DNA of 64,000 nt. Origin: Flavobacterium sufflavum. Lineage in GTDB: Bacteria > Bacteroidota > Bacteroidia > Flavobacteriales > Flavobacteriaceae. The first letter of the stretch is position 1. The number at the start of each line of letters is the position of its first letter. The position numbers and the translations under genes are program-made. Positions 54,325-63,802 of the stretch are shown piece by piece. Below the pieces are notes generated by a model. That model was not told where the DNA came from, made no database searches, and worked only from the letters and a program-made list of their open reading frames with translations. The stretch lies in NCBI RefSeq assembly GCF_004016525.1, contig NZ_SACJ01000005.1, positions 62,001 to 126,000 of the forward strand, in the 5' to 3' direction.

Positions 54325-55317
54325 ATGGCAATATTTAATTTTCAAAAGCCCGATAAAGTTATCATGATCGATTCAACCGATTTTGAAGGTAAATTCGAAT
54401 TTAGACCTTTGGAACCTGGTTATGGATTGACTGTTGGTAATGCACTTAGAAGAGTTTTGCTTTCAGCATTGGAAGGTTATGCAATTACATCTGTTCGCAT
54501 AGAAGGTGTAGATCATGAGTTTTCTACTATTTCAGGAGTTGTTGAAGATGTTACCGAAATTATCCTTAATCTAAAACAAGTACGTTTTAAACGTCAAATT
54601 GAAGATATCGATAACGAATCAGTTTCTATTTCTGTTTCAGGTAAAGATCAGTTAACAGCTGGTGATTTTCAAAAATTTATTTCAGGTTTCCAAGTTTTGA
54701 ACCCAGAACTGGTTATTTGTAATTTAGATTCTAAAATCAAATTAAACCTTGATTTAACAATCGAAAAAGGTAGAGGATATGTTCCTGCTGAAGAGAACAA
54801 AAAACAGAATGCTGCAATTGGAACCATATTTACAGATTCAATCTTTACTCCGGTAAAAAATGTAAAATATGCTATTGAAAACTTCCGTGTTGAGCAAAAA
54901 ACAGATTATGAAAAATTAGTTTTTGAAATTAAAACTGATGGTTCTATTAATCCAAAAGATGCGTTGACAGAAGCTGCTAAAGTTCTAATTCACCATTTCA
55001 TGTTGTTCTCTGACGAAAGAATTACACTTGAGGCTGATGAAATTGCACAAACAGAATCTTATGATGAGGAATCATTGCACATGAGACAATTGCTTAAAAC
55101 TAAGCTTGTTGATATGGATTTGTCTGTGAGAGCCTTAAATTGTTTGAAAGCGGCTGAAGTTGATACACTTGGTGATTTAGTATCGTTCAATAAAAATGAC
55201 CTAATGAAATTCCGTAATTTCGGTAAAAAATCTTTAACTGAGCTAGATGAACTTGTAGCTGTTAAGAATTTGACTTTCGGAATGGATTTAGCAAAATACA
55301 AACTAGATAAAGAATAA
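54325..55317 (+). CDS. rpoA: RNA polymerase alpha subunit
   Basis: The 330-residue protein has the N-terminal assembly domain ([31 protein letters not shown]) and the C-terminal DNA-binding domain ([50 protein letters not shown]). It is full length and lies in the standard alpha operon between rpsD and rplQ. Confidence 0.99.
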   Translation: MAIFNFQKPDKVIMIDSTDFEGKFEFRPLEPGYGLTVGNALRRVLLSALEGYAITSVRIEGVDHEFSTISGVVEDVTEIILNLKQVRFKRQIEDIDNESVSISVSGKDQLTAGDFQKFISGFQVLNPELVICNLDSKIKLNLDLTIEKGRGYVPAEENKKQNAAIGTIFTDSIFTPVKNVKYAIENFRVEQKTDYEKLVFEIKTDGSINPKDALTEAAKVLIHHFMLFSDERITLEADEIAQTESYDEESLHMRQLLKTKLVDMDLSVRALNCLKAAEVDTLGDLVSFNKNDLMKFRNFGKKSLTELDELVAVKNLTFGMDLAKYKLDKE

Positions 55318-55320
55318 TTT

Positions 55321-55364
55321 ACTTCATATTTTGCTCTCCATAGTGGATTGTAGCAAGATGAAGT
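55321..55364 (+). promoter_or_regulatory. Three-stem RNA element between rpoA and rplQ
   Basis: ACTTCAT (55321-55327) pairs with ATGAAGT (55358-55364). TTGCT (55331-55335) pairs with AGCAA (55352-55356), and TCCA (55337-55340) with TGGA (55344-55347). The stems are strictly nested with small bulges. There is no T-run, so a terminator is unlikely; a translational control or processing site is plausible. Confidence 0.6.
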
Positions 55365-55379
55365 TAAAATAAATTGGTC

Positions 55380-55874
55380 ATGAGACACGGAAAAAAATTC
55401 AATCACTTAAGCAGACAGACTGCGCATAGAAAATCTATGTTAGCTAATATGGCTTGTTCTCTTATTGAGCACAAACGTATTAACACTACTGTTGCTAAAG
55501 CAAAAGCGCTTAAACAATTTGTTGAACCGCTTATAACAAAATCTAAAAATGATACGACTCACAATCGTCGTATCGTTTTTGCTAACTTACGTAGCAAATA
55601 TGCTGTAACTGATTTGTTCAGAGATGTAGCTGCTAAAGTTGGTGACCGTCCAGGTGGATACACTCGTATCATTAAAGTTGGAAATCGTTTAGGAGATAAT
55701 GCTGATATGGCAATGATCGAATTAGTAGATTTTAACGAACTTTACAACGGAGGTAAAAAAGAAGTTAAAAAAGCAAAAAGCCGTCGTGGTGGTAAAGCTA
55801 AGAAAACAGAAGAGGCTCCAGTTGCTGAAGCTCCTGCTGCAGAAACTGATACTACTGCTGAAGCTGCTGAATAA
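55380..55874 (+). CDS. rplQ: 50S ribosomal protein L17
   Basis: The ATG at 55380 gives 164 residues ([21 protein letters not shown]). It contains the L17 core [18 protein letters not shown]. After residue 118 an Ala/Lys/Glu-rich tail of about 45 residues follows ([14 protein letters not shown]), longer than in E. coli and common in Bacteroidota. A strong terminator closes the ribosomal cluster. Confidence 0.99.
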   Translation: MRHGKKFNHLSRQTAHRKSMLANMACSLIEHKRINTTVAKAKALKQFVEPLITKSKNDTTHNRRIVFANLRSKYAVTDLFRDVAAKVGDRPGGYTRIIKVGNRLGDNADMAMIELVDFNELYNGGKKEVKKAKSRRGGKAKKTEEAPVAEAPAAETDTTAEAAE

Positions 55875-55901
55875 TTATGAAAATAATCATTCGATAAAAT
55901 C

Positions 55902-55931
55902 AAGGATAAACTATTTTTTTAGTTTATCCTT
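55902..55931 (+). terminator. Terminator of the ribosomal cluster
   Basis: AAGGATAAACTA and TAGTTTATCCTT form a perfect 12-bp stem around six T residues, followed by a T-run. It lies 27 bp after rplQ. Confidence 0.92.
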
Positions 55932-55990
55932 TTTTTTTGATTTTTTTATAACCTAGAGTTGGAGTTAGCAGTCAGTTATAAGTCTGATTT

Positions 55991-56016
55991 CAATTTTAAA
56001 ATAATTTTTAAAATTG
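55991..56016. promoter_or_regulatory. AT-rich inverted repeat before the carA promoter
   Basis: CAATTTTAAAA and TTTTAAAATTG are perfect 11-bp arms around 4 nt. The right arm ends just before the TTG of the carA -33 region. It may be a regulator site, but AT-rich DNA can form such repeats by chance. Confidence 0.45.
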
Positions 56017-56047
56017 TTGCTTTCACTGCTTTAATAAATTAAATTTG
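56017..56047 (+). promoter_or_regulatory. Promoter of carA
   Basis: TTG (56017-56019), 20 nt and TAAATTTG (56040-56047) match the consensus. The -7 box is 18 nt before the ATG. Confidence 0.65.
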
Positions 56048-56065
56048 CACCATATTTAACAACAA

Positions 56066-57166
56066 ATGAAATACACAACAAGAAAAAGCGCCGTTCTTTT
56101 ATTAAGTGACGGAACTATATTCCACGGAAAATCTATCGGAATCAGCGGAACCACTTTTGGTGAAGTTTGTTTTAATACAGGAATGACTGGTTATCAGGAA
56201 ATTTTCACTGATCCGTCTTATTTTGGACAAATCATGGTGGCGACTAATGCTCACATTGGAAATTATGGCGTTAATGAAAATGAAGTAGAATCAAACGGAA
56301 TTAAAATTGCTGGTTTGGTTTGTAAAAATTTCAGTTTTAACTATTCAAGAGTAGATGCTGCAGGGAGTTTAGAAGATTATTTTACAAAACATAATTTAAT
56401 CTGTATCTCTGATGTTGATACTCGTGCTTTAGTAAGTTATATTAGAGAAAATGGGGCGATGAACTCTGTAATTTGTACAGATGATACTCCTATTGAAGAG
56501 TTAAAAGCTGCTTTGGCTAATGTTCCTGATATGAAAGGTTTGGAATTGGCCTCTAAAGTCTCAACTAAAGAGCCGTATTTTTATGGTGATGAAAATGCTA
56601 AGTATAAAGTTTCGGCTTTAGATTTAGGAATTAAAACTAACATTCTTCGTAATCTGGCTAAGAGAGATTGCTATATTAAGGTTTTTCCTTATGATTCATC
56701 TTATGGAGATTTAGCTTCTTTCAATCCTGATGGATTTTTCCTTTCAAATGGACCTGGGGATCCGGAACCATTGGATAGTGCTATTCAAGTTGCGAAAGAA
56801 ATTTTGGCAAACAATAAACCTTTGTTCGGAATCTGTTTAGGACACCAGGTGATTGGTTTGGCAAATGGAATTTCAACCTATAAAATGTTTAATGGTCACC
56901 GTGGAATTAATCATCCTGTTACTAATTTGATTTCAGGAAAAGGTGAAATTACTTCTCAAAATCACGGTTTTGCAGTAAACAGAGAAGAGTTAGAAGCTAA
57001 TCCTGAAATGGAAATTACACATCTTCATTTGAATGATGGAACTGTAGCTGGTATGAGAATGAAAAATAAAAATTGTTTTTCTGTTCAATACCATCCAGAA
57101 GCAAGTCCGGGACCACATGATTCTTCTTATTTATTTGATCAATTTATTGAGAATTTAAAGAAGTAA
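56066..57166 (+). CDS. carA: Carbamoyl phosphate synthase small subunit
   Basis: CarA releases ammonia from glutamine for carbamoyl phosphate, used for arginine and pyrimidines. The 366-residue protein has the N-terminal CarA domain (GTTFGEVCFNTGMTGYQEI) and a class I amidotransferase with nucleophile C257 in FGICLGHQ and H343/E345 in SVQYHPEA. All three catalytic residues are present. carB is not in the window; eno follows after a terminator. Confidence 0.98.
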   Translation: MKYTTRKSAVLLLSDGTIFHGKSIGISGTTFGEVCFNTGMTGYQEIFTDPSYFGQIMVATNAHIGNYGVNENEVESNGIKIAGLVCKNFSFNYSRVDAAGSLEDYFTKHNLICISDVDTRALVSYIRENGAMNSVICTDDTPIEELKAALANVPDMKGLELASKVSTKEPYFYGDENAKYKVSALDLGIKTNILRNLAKRDCYIKVFPYDSSYGDLASFNPDGFFLSNGPGDPEPLDSAIQVAKEILANNKPLFGICLGHQVIGLANGISTYKMFNGHRGINHPVTNLISGKGEITSQNHGFAVNREELEANPEMEITHLHLNDGTVAGMRMKNKNCFSVQYHPEASPGPHDSSYLFDQFIENLKK

Positions 57167-57185
57167 TTTTCTTTTTTAAGATATT

Positions 57186-57224
57186 AAACAGGCTAAGCAT
57201 TTTTATGTTTAGCCTGTTTTTTTT
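57186..57224 (+). terminator. Terminator of carA
   Basis: AAACAGGCTAA and TTTAGCCTGTTT form a strong stem followed by a run of eight T residues. Confidence 0.9.
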
Positions 57225-57329
57225 GCTGTAAATTTCGGTTCTGACTTTAATTTGTAAATTTTATTTTAAATTATGTTTAAAAAATGAATTTATAACGTTT
57301 TCGTTGATAACGATTAAAAAAAATAGTCC

Positions 57330-57357
57330 TTTGTTTGAAAAACTTAGAATATATTTG
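57330..57357 (+). promoter_or_regulatory. Probable promoter of eno
   Basis: TTTG (57330-57333) is followed after 16 nt by TATATTTG (57350-57357), slightly shorter spacing than usual. The ATG is 27 nt downstream. Confidence 0.5.
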
Positions 57358-57372
57358 TATTCGAAAATTTAA

Positions 57373-58677
<1,305 letters not shown>

Positions 58678-58700
58678 GAATGACGATTTAGTCGTTTTTC

Positions 58701-58733
58701 AAAGCCATTCATATTAAATGAATGGCTTTTTTT
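58701..58733 (+). terminator. Terminator of eno
   Basis: AAAGCCATTCAT pairs perfectly with ATGAATGGCTTT around a 5-nt loop, followed by a T-run. Confidence 0.95.
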
Positions 58734-58788
58734 TTCAAATTTAACAATATCACTACTTTTTTCCCTTTTTAATTAAGGTTATTATCCT

Positions 58789-58796
58789 TAGATTTG
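58789..58796 (+). promoter_or_regulatory. -7 box of gltA
   Basis: TAGATTTG matches TAnnTTTG, 37 nt before the ATG. No good -33 element is seen. Confidence 0.4.
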
Positions 58797-58833
58797 GTAA
58801 ATTATTAAGTGTAAAGATTTATTTCAAATTATT

Positions 58834-60111
58834 ATGTCAAAAACAGCAATATTAGAAATTGATGGTAAGAAGTATGAGTTTCCTATTTTTGTAGGAAGTG
58901 AAAACGAAGAAGCGATCAATATTAACAAATTAAGAGATTTAACAGGAGCAATTACAATTGATCCAGGTTATAAAAATTCAGGTTCTTGCACTAGTGGAAT
59001 TACTTTCTTAGATGGAGAATTAGGGATTTTACGTTACAGAGGATACGCAATTGAAGATTTAGCTGACCAGGCTAACTTTTTAGAAGTTTCTTATCTTTTA
59101 ATTTTTGGTGAATTGCCAACAGCTGCTCAATTAGAACAATTTGAAACAGATATTAGAAAACATACCTTAGTAAATGAGGAGATGAAAGGTATCATTGATG
59201 GCTTTCCAAAAACTGCACATCCAATGGGTGTTTTAGCAGCTTTGACAAGTGCATTGACAGCTTTTAATCCAAAATCAGTTAATGTTGAGAATGAAAAAGA
59301 ATTGTACCAGGCAGTTTGTAAAACTATGGGTAAATTCTTGGTTATTGCAACATGGACTTACAGAAAAAGCATGGGTTATCCTTTGAATTATTATGATAAT
59401 ACTAAAGGATATGTGGAAAACTTTATGAGATTAATGTTTGAGTTACCAACTGAGCCTTATAAATTAAGTCCTGTTGTAACTGAAGCTCTTGATAAATTAT
59501 TTATTCTTCACGCTGATCACGAGCAAAACTGTTCTACTTCTACAGTAAGAATGGTAGGTTCTTCTCACGCAGGTTTGTTTGCTTCTATTTCTGCTGGAGT
59601 TTCTGCTTTATGGGGACCTTTACACGGAGGTGCTAACCAGGCAGTTCTTGAAATGTTAGAAGAAATTCACCAAAACGGTGGAGATACTGAAAAGTATTTG
59701 GCTAAAGCAAAAGATAAAAACGATCCATTTAGATTAATGGGATTCGGACACAGAGTTTACAAAAACTTCGACCCGCGTGCTAAAATTATTAAAAAAGCGG
59801 CTAATGAAGTTTTAGGAACTTTAGGAGTTGATGATCCAATTTTAGAAATCGCTAAAAAATTAGAAGCAGCAGCTTTAGAAGATGAATACTTCAAAGCTAG
59901 AAATTTATATCCAAACGTAGATTTCTATTCAGGAATCATCTACAGAGCGTTGGGAATTCCTACTGATATGTTTACAGTAATGTTTGCTATCGGAAGATTA
60001 CCAGGTTGGATTGCGCAATGGAAAGAAATGCGTGAAAACAAAGAACCTATTGGAAGACCAAGACAGGTTTACACAGGATCTCCATTGAGAGAATTTAAAA
60101 AACCGGTGTAA
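58834..60111 (+). CDS. gltA: Citrate synthase
   Basis: Citrate synthase joins acetyl-CoA and oxaloacetate. The 425-residue protein begins with a beta domain typical of the long bacterial form (MSKTAILEIDGKKYEFPIFVGSENE). Catalytic histidines lie in GPLHGGANQA and GFGHRVYKNFDPRA, and the aspartate is in NVDFYSGIIY. HADHEQNCSTSTVR is also conserved. Hairpin terminator follows. Confidence 0.98.
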   Translation: MSKTAILEIDGKKYEFPIFVGSENEEAININKLRDLTGAITIDPGYKNSGSCTSGITFLDGELGILRYRGYAIEDLADQANFLEVSYLLIFGELPTAAQLEQFETDIRKHTLVNEEMKGIIDGFPKTAHPMGVLAALTSALTAFNPKSVNVENEKELYQAVCKTMGKFLVIATWTYRKSMGYPLNYYDNTKGYVENFMRLMFELPTEPYKLSPVVTEALDKLFILHADHEQNCSTSTVRMVGSSHAGLFASISAGVSALWGPLHGGANQAVLEMLEEIHQNGGDTEKYLAKAKDKNDPFRLMGFGHRVYKNFDPRAKIIKKAANEVLGTLGVDDPILEIAKKLEAAALEDEYFKARNLYPNVDFYSGIIYRALGIPTDMFTVMFAIGRLPGWIAQWKEMRENKEPIGRPRQVYTGSPLREFKKPV

Positions 60112-60130
60112 TATAAATTATATCAAAGCA

Positions 60131-60160
60131 AAAGCTTCACTGAAAAGTGAGGCTTTTTTT
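60131..60160 (+). terminator. Terminator of gltA
   Basis: AAAGC-T-TCACT and AGTGA-G-GCTTT pair around GAAA with one mismatch, followed by a T-run that runs into the next promoter. Confidence 0.85.
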
Positions 60161-60168
60161 TATCTTTG
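60161..60168 (+). promoter_or_regulatory. -7 box of the CtlX-like gene
   Basis: TATCTTTG matches TAnnTTTG and directly abuts the gltA terminator T-run. The ATG is 31 nt downstream. Confidence 0.45.
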
Positions 60169-60199
60169 GCGTAAGCAACAAATAAAAGTTTTGAATTAA

Positions 60200-61135
60200 A
60201 TGAAACAAGTAACAAATTCAGTTTTGATGATTCGTCCGCTAGCTTTTCGAATGAATGAGCAAACGACAGCCAATAATTATTTTCAAAAAGAATTAAGCGG
60301 AATGCTGCCGGCGGCAGTAAATGCTAAAGCGCAACAGGAATTTGATGCTTTGGTAATCCAGCTTCAAAACGTGGGAATTAATGTTGTTGTGGTAGATGAT
60401 AACCCAGAAACAGATACTCCTGACAGTGTTTTTCCAAATAATTGGATTTCATTTCACGATAATGGCGATGTGGTTTTGTATCCAATGTTTGCCGAGAATC
60501 GTAGGGCTGAACGTCGGGAAGATATTCTAGATATTCTGGAAGAAAAAGGTTTTGTGATTGAAAATGTTGTCGATTTTACTTCGGCGGAGGAAGATGGTGT
60601 TTTTCTTGAGGGAACAGGGAGTTTGGTTTTAGACAGGTCAAATTCAATAGCTTATTGTGCTTTATCTCCAAGAGCTAATGAGGAGCTTTTCATTGAGTTC
60701 TGTGAGGATTTTGATTATGCCCCGGTTATTTTTGAGGCTTTTCATACGGTTGATGGAAAACAACAATTAGTTTATCATACGAATGTAATGATGAGTGTCG
60801 GGGAGCATTTTGCAATAATTTGCGCCGATATGATTACTGATAAACAAGAGCGAAAAATGGTTTTGGATAATCTAAGAGCCAGTGGAAAAGAGATCATTTT
60901 GATTAGTGAGAAACAAGTGGAGCATTTTGCCGGAAATGTGCTGGAGCTTTCGGGAACTGATGATAAGAGATATGTTGTGATGAGCAGCGCTGCTGTTGAG
61001 TCGTTGAATGCGGCTCAAAAAAATCAGCTGGAAAAACATGCAAGTATTTTGAGTGCTAATCTGCAAACTATTGAAACTTGTGGGGGTGGAAGTGCCAGAT
61101 GTATGATTGCTGAAATTTTCTTGCCAAGAGATTAA
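60200..61135 (+). CDS. ctlX: Amidinotransferase-family hydrolase, CtlX-like (citrulline utilisation)
   Basis: The 311-residue protein belongs to the guanidino-group modifying superfamily. Substrate-binding PDSVFPNNWISFH lies at residues 74-86, EGTGSLVLDR at 137-146, H193 in VYHTNVMMSVG, and the nucleophile C294 in ETCGGGSARCM. Members hydrolyse arginine or citrulline-type substrates or dimethylarginine; CtlX is the name used for close flavobacterial relatives. The exact substrate is not shown by sequence. Arginine metabolism would fit with nearby carA, but they are not in an operon. Confidence 0.85.
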   Translation: MKQVTNSVLMIRPLAFRMNEQTTANNYFQKELSGMLPAAVNAKAQQEFDALVIQLQNVGINVVVVDDNPETDTPDSVFPNNWISFHDNGDVVLYPMFAENRRAERREDILDILEEKGFVIENVVDFTSAEEDGVFLEGTGSLVLDRSNSIAYCALSPRANEELFIEFCEDFDYAPVIFEAFHTVDGKQQLVYHTNVMMSVGEHFAIICADMITDKQERKMVLDNLRASGKEIILISEKQVEHFAGNVLELSGTDDKRYVVMSSAAVESLNAAQKNQLEKHASILSANLQTIETCGGGSARCMIAEIFLPRD

Positions 61136-61188
61136 CTGGTTTAATAAGTTAGTTTGGTTTTAGTAGAATGATATTGCCTGTGTTTTGT

Positions 61189-61196
61189 TACTTTTG
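61189..61196 (+). promoter_or_regulatory. -7 box of the CoA-binding protein gene
   Basis: TACTTTTG matches TAnnTTTG, 16 nt before the ATG. No correctly spaced TTG is found. Confidence 0.4.
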
Positions 61197-61212
61197 TGAA
61201 AAATAATACGAA

Positions 61213-61578
61213 ATGAAAAATAAAAAAACTTTGGTTCTTGGAGCTTCTACACATACTTATAGACCAGTATTTAAAACAATTGAAAAGCTTGTAGAAAAAG
61301 GGCATTCTGTTTTAGCGATTGGTCAACACGCAGGTGAAGTGGCGGGAGTTAAAATCAGGACTAAAACCATTCCTTTGAAAAATATAGATACCGTCACTTT
61401 GTATTTAAATCCCCGAAATCAACGCAATTATTATAATTATATAGTCGAAGCACAGCCTAAACGTGTTGTTTTTAATCCAGGAACCGAAAATCCTGAGTTA
61501 TATCAACTTTTAGAATTGAATAATATAAAAGTTGATGTGGCTTGTACCTTGACTTTATTGGTGACAAATCAATATTAA
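61213..61578 (+). CDS. Small CoA-binding domain protein
   Basis: This 121-residue protein is one Rossmann-like CoA_binding_2 domain (TLVLGASTHTYRPVFKTIEKLVEKGHSVLAIG), with the conserved ending FNPGTENPELYQLLELNNIKVDVACTLTLL. The family binds CoA or nucleotides and is of unknown function. It is monocistronic. Confidence 0.9.
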   Translation: MKNKKTLVLGASTHTYRPVFKTIEKLVEKGHSVLAIGQHAGEVAGVKIRTKTIPLKNIDTVTLYLNPRNQRNYYNYIVEAQPKRVVFNPGTENPELYQLLELNNIKVDVACTLTLLVTNQY

Positions 61579-61600
61579 TTATTTTATTTGTAAAAATACT

Positions 61601-61632
61601 AAGGCCGTTTTCGTTAAGAAGATGGCTTTTTT
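61601..61632. terminator. Weak terminator between convergent genes
   Basis: AAGGCC (61601-61606) can pair with GGCTTT (61624-61629) with one wobble, followed by T residues. It lies between the CoA-binding gene and the symporter gene. Confidence 0.5.
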
Positions 61633-61641
61633 AGTTTTAAG

Positions 61642-63150
61642 CTAAAAACTAATTCTTTCTTTGGAGCCTTTACTAATCAATAATAAACCTAGAAAAGTAA
61701 TTAATCCGTTGATGATGATTAATTCGTTGTCAAAAGTATATCCCATTAAAAAATCCTTTGAATGTTCGCTGATGAAATAAGTTAGTGCGGGCGAAGCTAT
61801 GCAGATAAAAGGAACATAACGGTCTTTTACTGTTTTTGATTTTAAAAATAGTCCAAAGCAATACAACCCCAATAGTGGTCCATAGGTATAAGAGGCGACT
61901 CTGAAAATCATTCCAACTACCGAACTATCGTTGATGGAATTAAAAAATACGATTACAAGAAACATCAGGAAAGAAAATCCAAGATGCGTAAAATGTCTTG
62001 TCCTTATAATATTAGGTTTGTCCAGATTTTCGGTTTTATTCATTCCTAAAAAATCGACGCAAAAAGAAGTGGTAAGTGCTGTTAATGCCGAATCGGTTGT
62101 GGCGAAAGTGGCGGCTGTTAATCCTAATAAAAAAATCACCGAAGGAACAATGCTCAGATGATGAAAAGCGATTTCAGGAAAAAGTAAATCGGTTCTGGGT
62201 TTTCCAGTTATTAGGTCTTTCGGGATTTCAATGCCGTTTTTTGTAGCATAAATATAAAGCAAGGCACCAACACTTAAAAAGAAAAGATTGATAATGACAA
62301 AAATTCCGGTGAAGGTAAACATGTTTTTTTGGGCTTCGCCAATGTTGGTACAACTCAGGTTTTTTTGCATTAGGTCCTGGTCCAGGCCTACCATGGAGAT
62401 GGTGACAAATATTCCTCCGAGAATTTGTTTTACAAAGTGGAATTTATTTGATAGAAAATCATCAAAGAAAAAAGTTTTTGAATAATTGCTGTTTTTTACG
62501 GCTTCAAATGCTTGAAATACATTCAGATTCAGACTTTGGCAAATAAAATAAATGGTTAAGAAAACGGAGTTTACTAAGAAAAAAGTCTGCAAGGTGTCTG
62601 TGATAATAATTGTTTTTAAACCGCCGCGATAGGTATAAGCAAAGATTAGAGCCAATGAAATTATAACAGTAACAGCAAAAGGAATTTGGTAATAATCAAA
62701 TACAAAACGTTGCAGCACGATGACTACGAGATACAGTCTAAAAGAAGAACCAATAGTTCGGCTAATTAAAAAAATAGAGGCTGCTGTTTTGTAGGAGTAG
62801 AAACCAAGTCGCTGTTCGATATAGCTGTAAATCGATGTGAGGTTCATTCGATAATATAATGGCAATAGTATTTTGGCAACGATTATAAAACCAATGGCAT
62901 TACCTAAGACAAATTGAAAATATTTGAATTGCTCTCCGTTGGGAGAACCTACTTCTCCCGGAACAGAAATAAAAGTGACTCCTGATAAGGCGGTTCCAAT
63001 CATTCCAAAAGCAACTAAATACCATTTGGAATTTTTATTTGCCTTAAAAAAAGCATCATTTCCATTGTTGTTTTTACTTGTGAAATGTGCTATTGCAAAC
63101 AGAATTCCGAAGTAAATAACAATGAGTGTTAGTATTGTAGCTGGAGTCAT
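61642..63150 (-). CDS. Sodium:solute symporter (SSF family)
   Basis: I use the ATG ending at 63150 (MTPATILTLIVIYFGIL), giving 502 residues; a TTG 42 nt earlier is less likely. About thirteen membrane segments are present. GTALSGVTFISVPGEVG near residues 45-60, with its unwound first-helix motif, and DSALTALTTSFCVDFLG near the middle are typical SSF regions. It probably imports a sugar, acid or amino acid with sodium. The substrate cannot be read from the sequence. No partner genes are adjacent. Confidence 0.93.
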   Translation of the reverse strand: MTPATILTLIVIYFGILFAIAHFTSKNNNGNDAFFKANKNSKWYLVAFGMIGTALSGVTFISVPGEVGSPNGEQFKYFQFVLGNAIGFIIVAKILLPLYYRMNLTSIYSYIEQRLGFYSYKTAASIFLISRTIGSSFRLYLVVIVLQRFVFDYYQIPFAVTVIISLALIFAYTYRGGLKTIIITDTLQTFFLVNSVFLTIYFICQSLNLNVFQAFEAVKNSNYSKTFFFDDFLSNKFHFVKQILGGIFVTISMVGLDQDLMQKNLSCTNIGEAQKNMFTFTGIFVIINLFFLSVGALLYIYATKNGIEIPKDLITGKPRTDLLFPEIAFHHLSIVPSVIFLLGLTAATFATTDSALTALTTSFCVDFLGMNKTENLDKPNIIRTRHFTHLGFSFLMFLVIVFFNSINDSSVVGMIFRVASYTYGPLLGLYCFGLFLKSKTVKDRYVPFICIASPALTYFISEHSKDFLMGYTFDNELIIINGLITFLGLLLISKGSKERISF

Positions 63151-63270
63151 TTTCTGGAATTTATAATAGCCAAAATACAATTTTTTAAGCAACCAACCTT
63201 GGTGTGAAATGTCAATTTGAAAAATATCTAGTTTTTAAAAGGCAACCCGTTGTGTAAAAAATGGTTCTCG

Positions 63271-63298
63271 TCCCGATAGCTATTGGGACATTTTTTGT
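63271..63298 (+). repeat. GATAGCTAT palindrome with T-run
   Basis: TCCCGATAGCTATTGGGA is a palindrome with one G-T pair and is followed by a T-run. It resembles 31693-31710. It could act as a weak terminator. Confidence 0.55.
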
Positions 63299-63414
63299 TT
63301 CATTTCATTACGCAAAAGAAACTACCATTGACGTTTTTATTAAAAGAGAAAAATTAGATTTATTAATTTTCTTTTTTGCTTGATCAAAAAAGAAACAAAA
63401 AAATCAAGTCTTGC

Positions 63415-63528
63415 GCTTCCTCGTCGGTCAAATTAGTTTTCGAATACTAAAAGAAAAGAAACTCGCTACGCTCAAACAGCTTTTCTTTTTACGTATTCTT
63501 CAAACATTTGACACTCGACTGCGGAAGC
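63415..63528. repeat. Nested 114-bp palindrome
   Basis: Four arm pairs are nested: GCTTCC (63415-63420) with GGAAGC (63523-63528), GTCAAAT (63427-63433) with ATTTGAC (63506-63512), GAATAC (63442-63447) with GTATTC (63493-63498), and AAAAGAAAAG (63449-63458) with CTTTTCTTTT (63480-63489). The 21-nt loop has TCGCTACGCTC. It does not code. Confidence 0.88.
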
Positions 63529-63675
63529 TAAGGACATAATCGGATGTGACATAAATGTTATTTCGTATTGCTTTTTGTAAAAAATTAGATCTCGAATTGA
63601 CGTTTTTAATAATTTTACTCAACGATTAAGTATCCGGATTTTAAAAGGCATTTAGAAATATAAATTGGTCTTATT

Positions 63676-63732
63676 GTCAGTTCGAGCGCAGTCGAGAACC
63701 AATATTGCATCTCGACTGCGCTCGATGTGACA
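63676..63732. repeat. GC-rich inverted repeat
   Basis: TCGAGCGCAGTCGAGA (63682-63697) and TCTCGACTGCGCTCGA (63710-63725) are perfect 16-bp arms around a 12-nt loop. After two unpaired bases, TGTCA and TGACA extend the stem to 21 bp. It is far richer in GC than its surroundings. Confidence 0.93.
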
Positions 63733-63789
63733 AAAACAATTAGACTTTTTATATTTCTAATTGGTCAATTATTTCAATAAACAAATTGT

Positions 63790-63797
63790 TACATTTG
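63790..63797 (+). promoter_or_regulatory. -7 box five bases before recR
   Basis: TACATTTG matches TAnnTTTG and ends five bases before the ATG at 63803. The nearest TTG upstream (63761-63763) is 26 nt away, longer than usual. Confidence 0.45.
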
Positions 63798-63802
63798 CAA
63801 CT

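Larger units (their letters stand above)
63151..63802. other. 652-bp non-coding region between the symporter gene and recR
   Basis: No credible gene is present. From left to right it holds a GATAGCTAT palindrome followed by T residues (63271-63296), a nested palindrome (63415-63528), and a 16-bp perfect inverted repeat (63676-63732). The recR -7 box is at the right end. Confidence 0.8.

Noticed and set aside
63151..63192. Upstream TTG start for the symporter
   Set aside because: The added residues (LKKLYFGYYKFQK) are not typical, and the ATG at 63150 starts directly before the first membrane segment.
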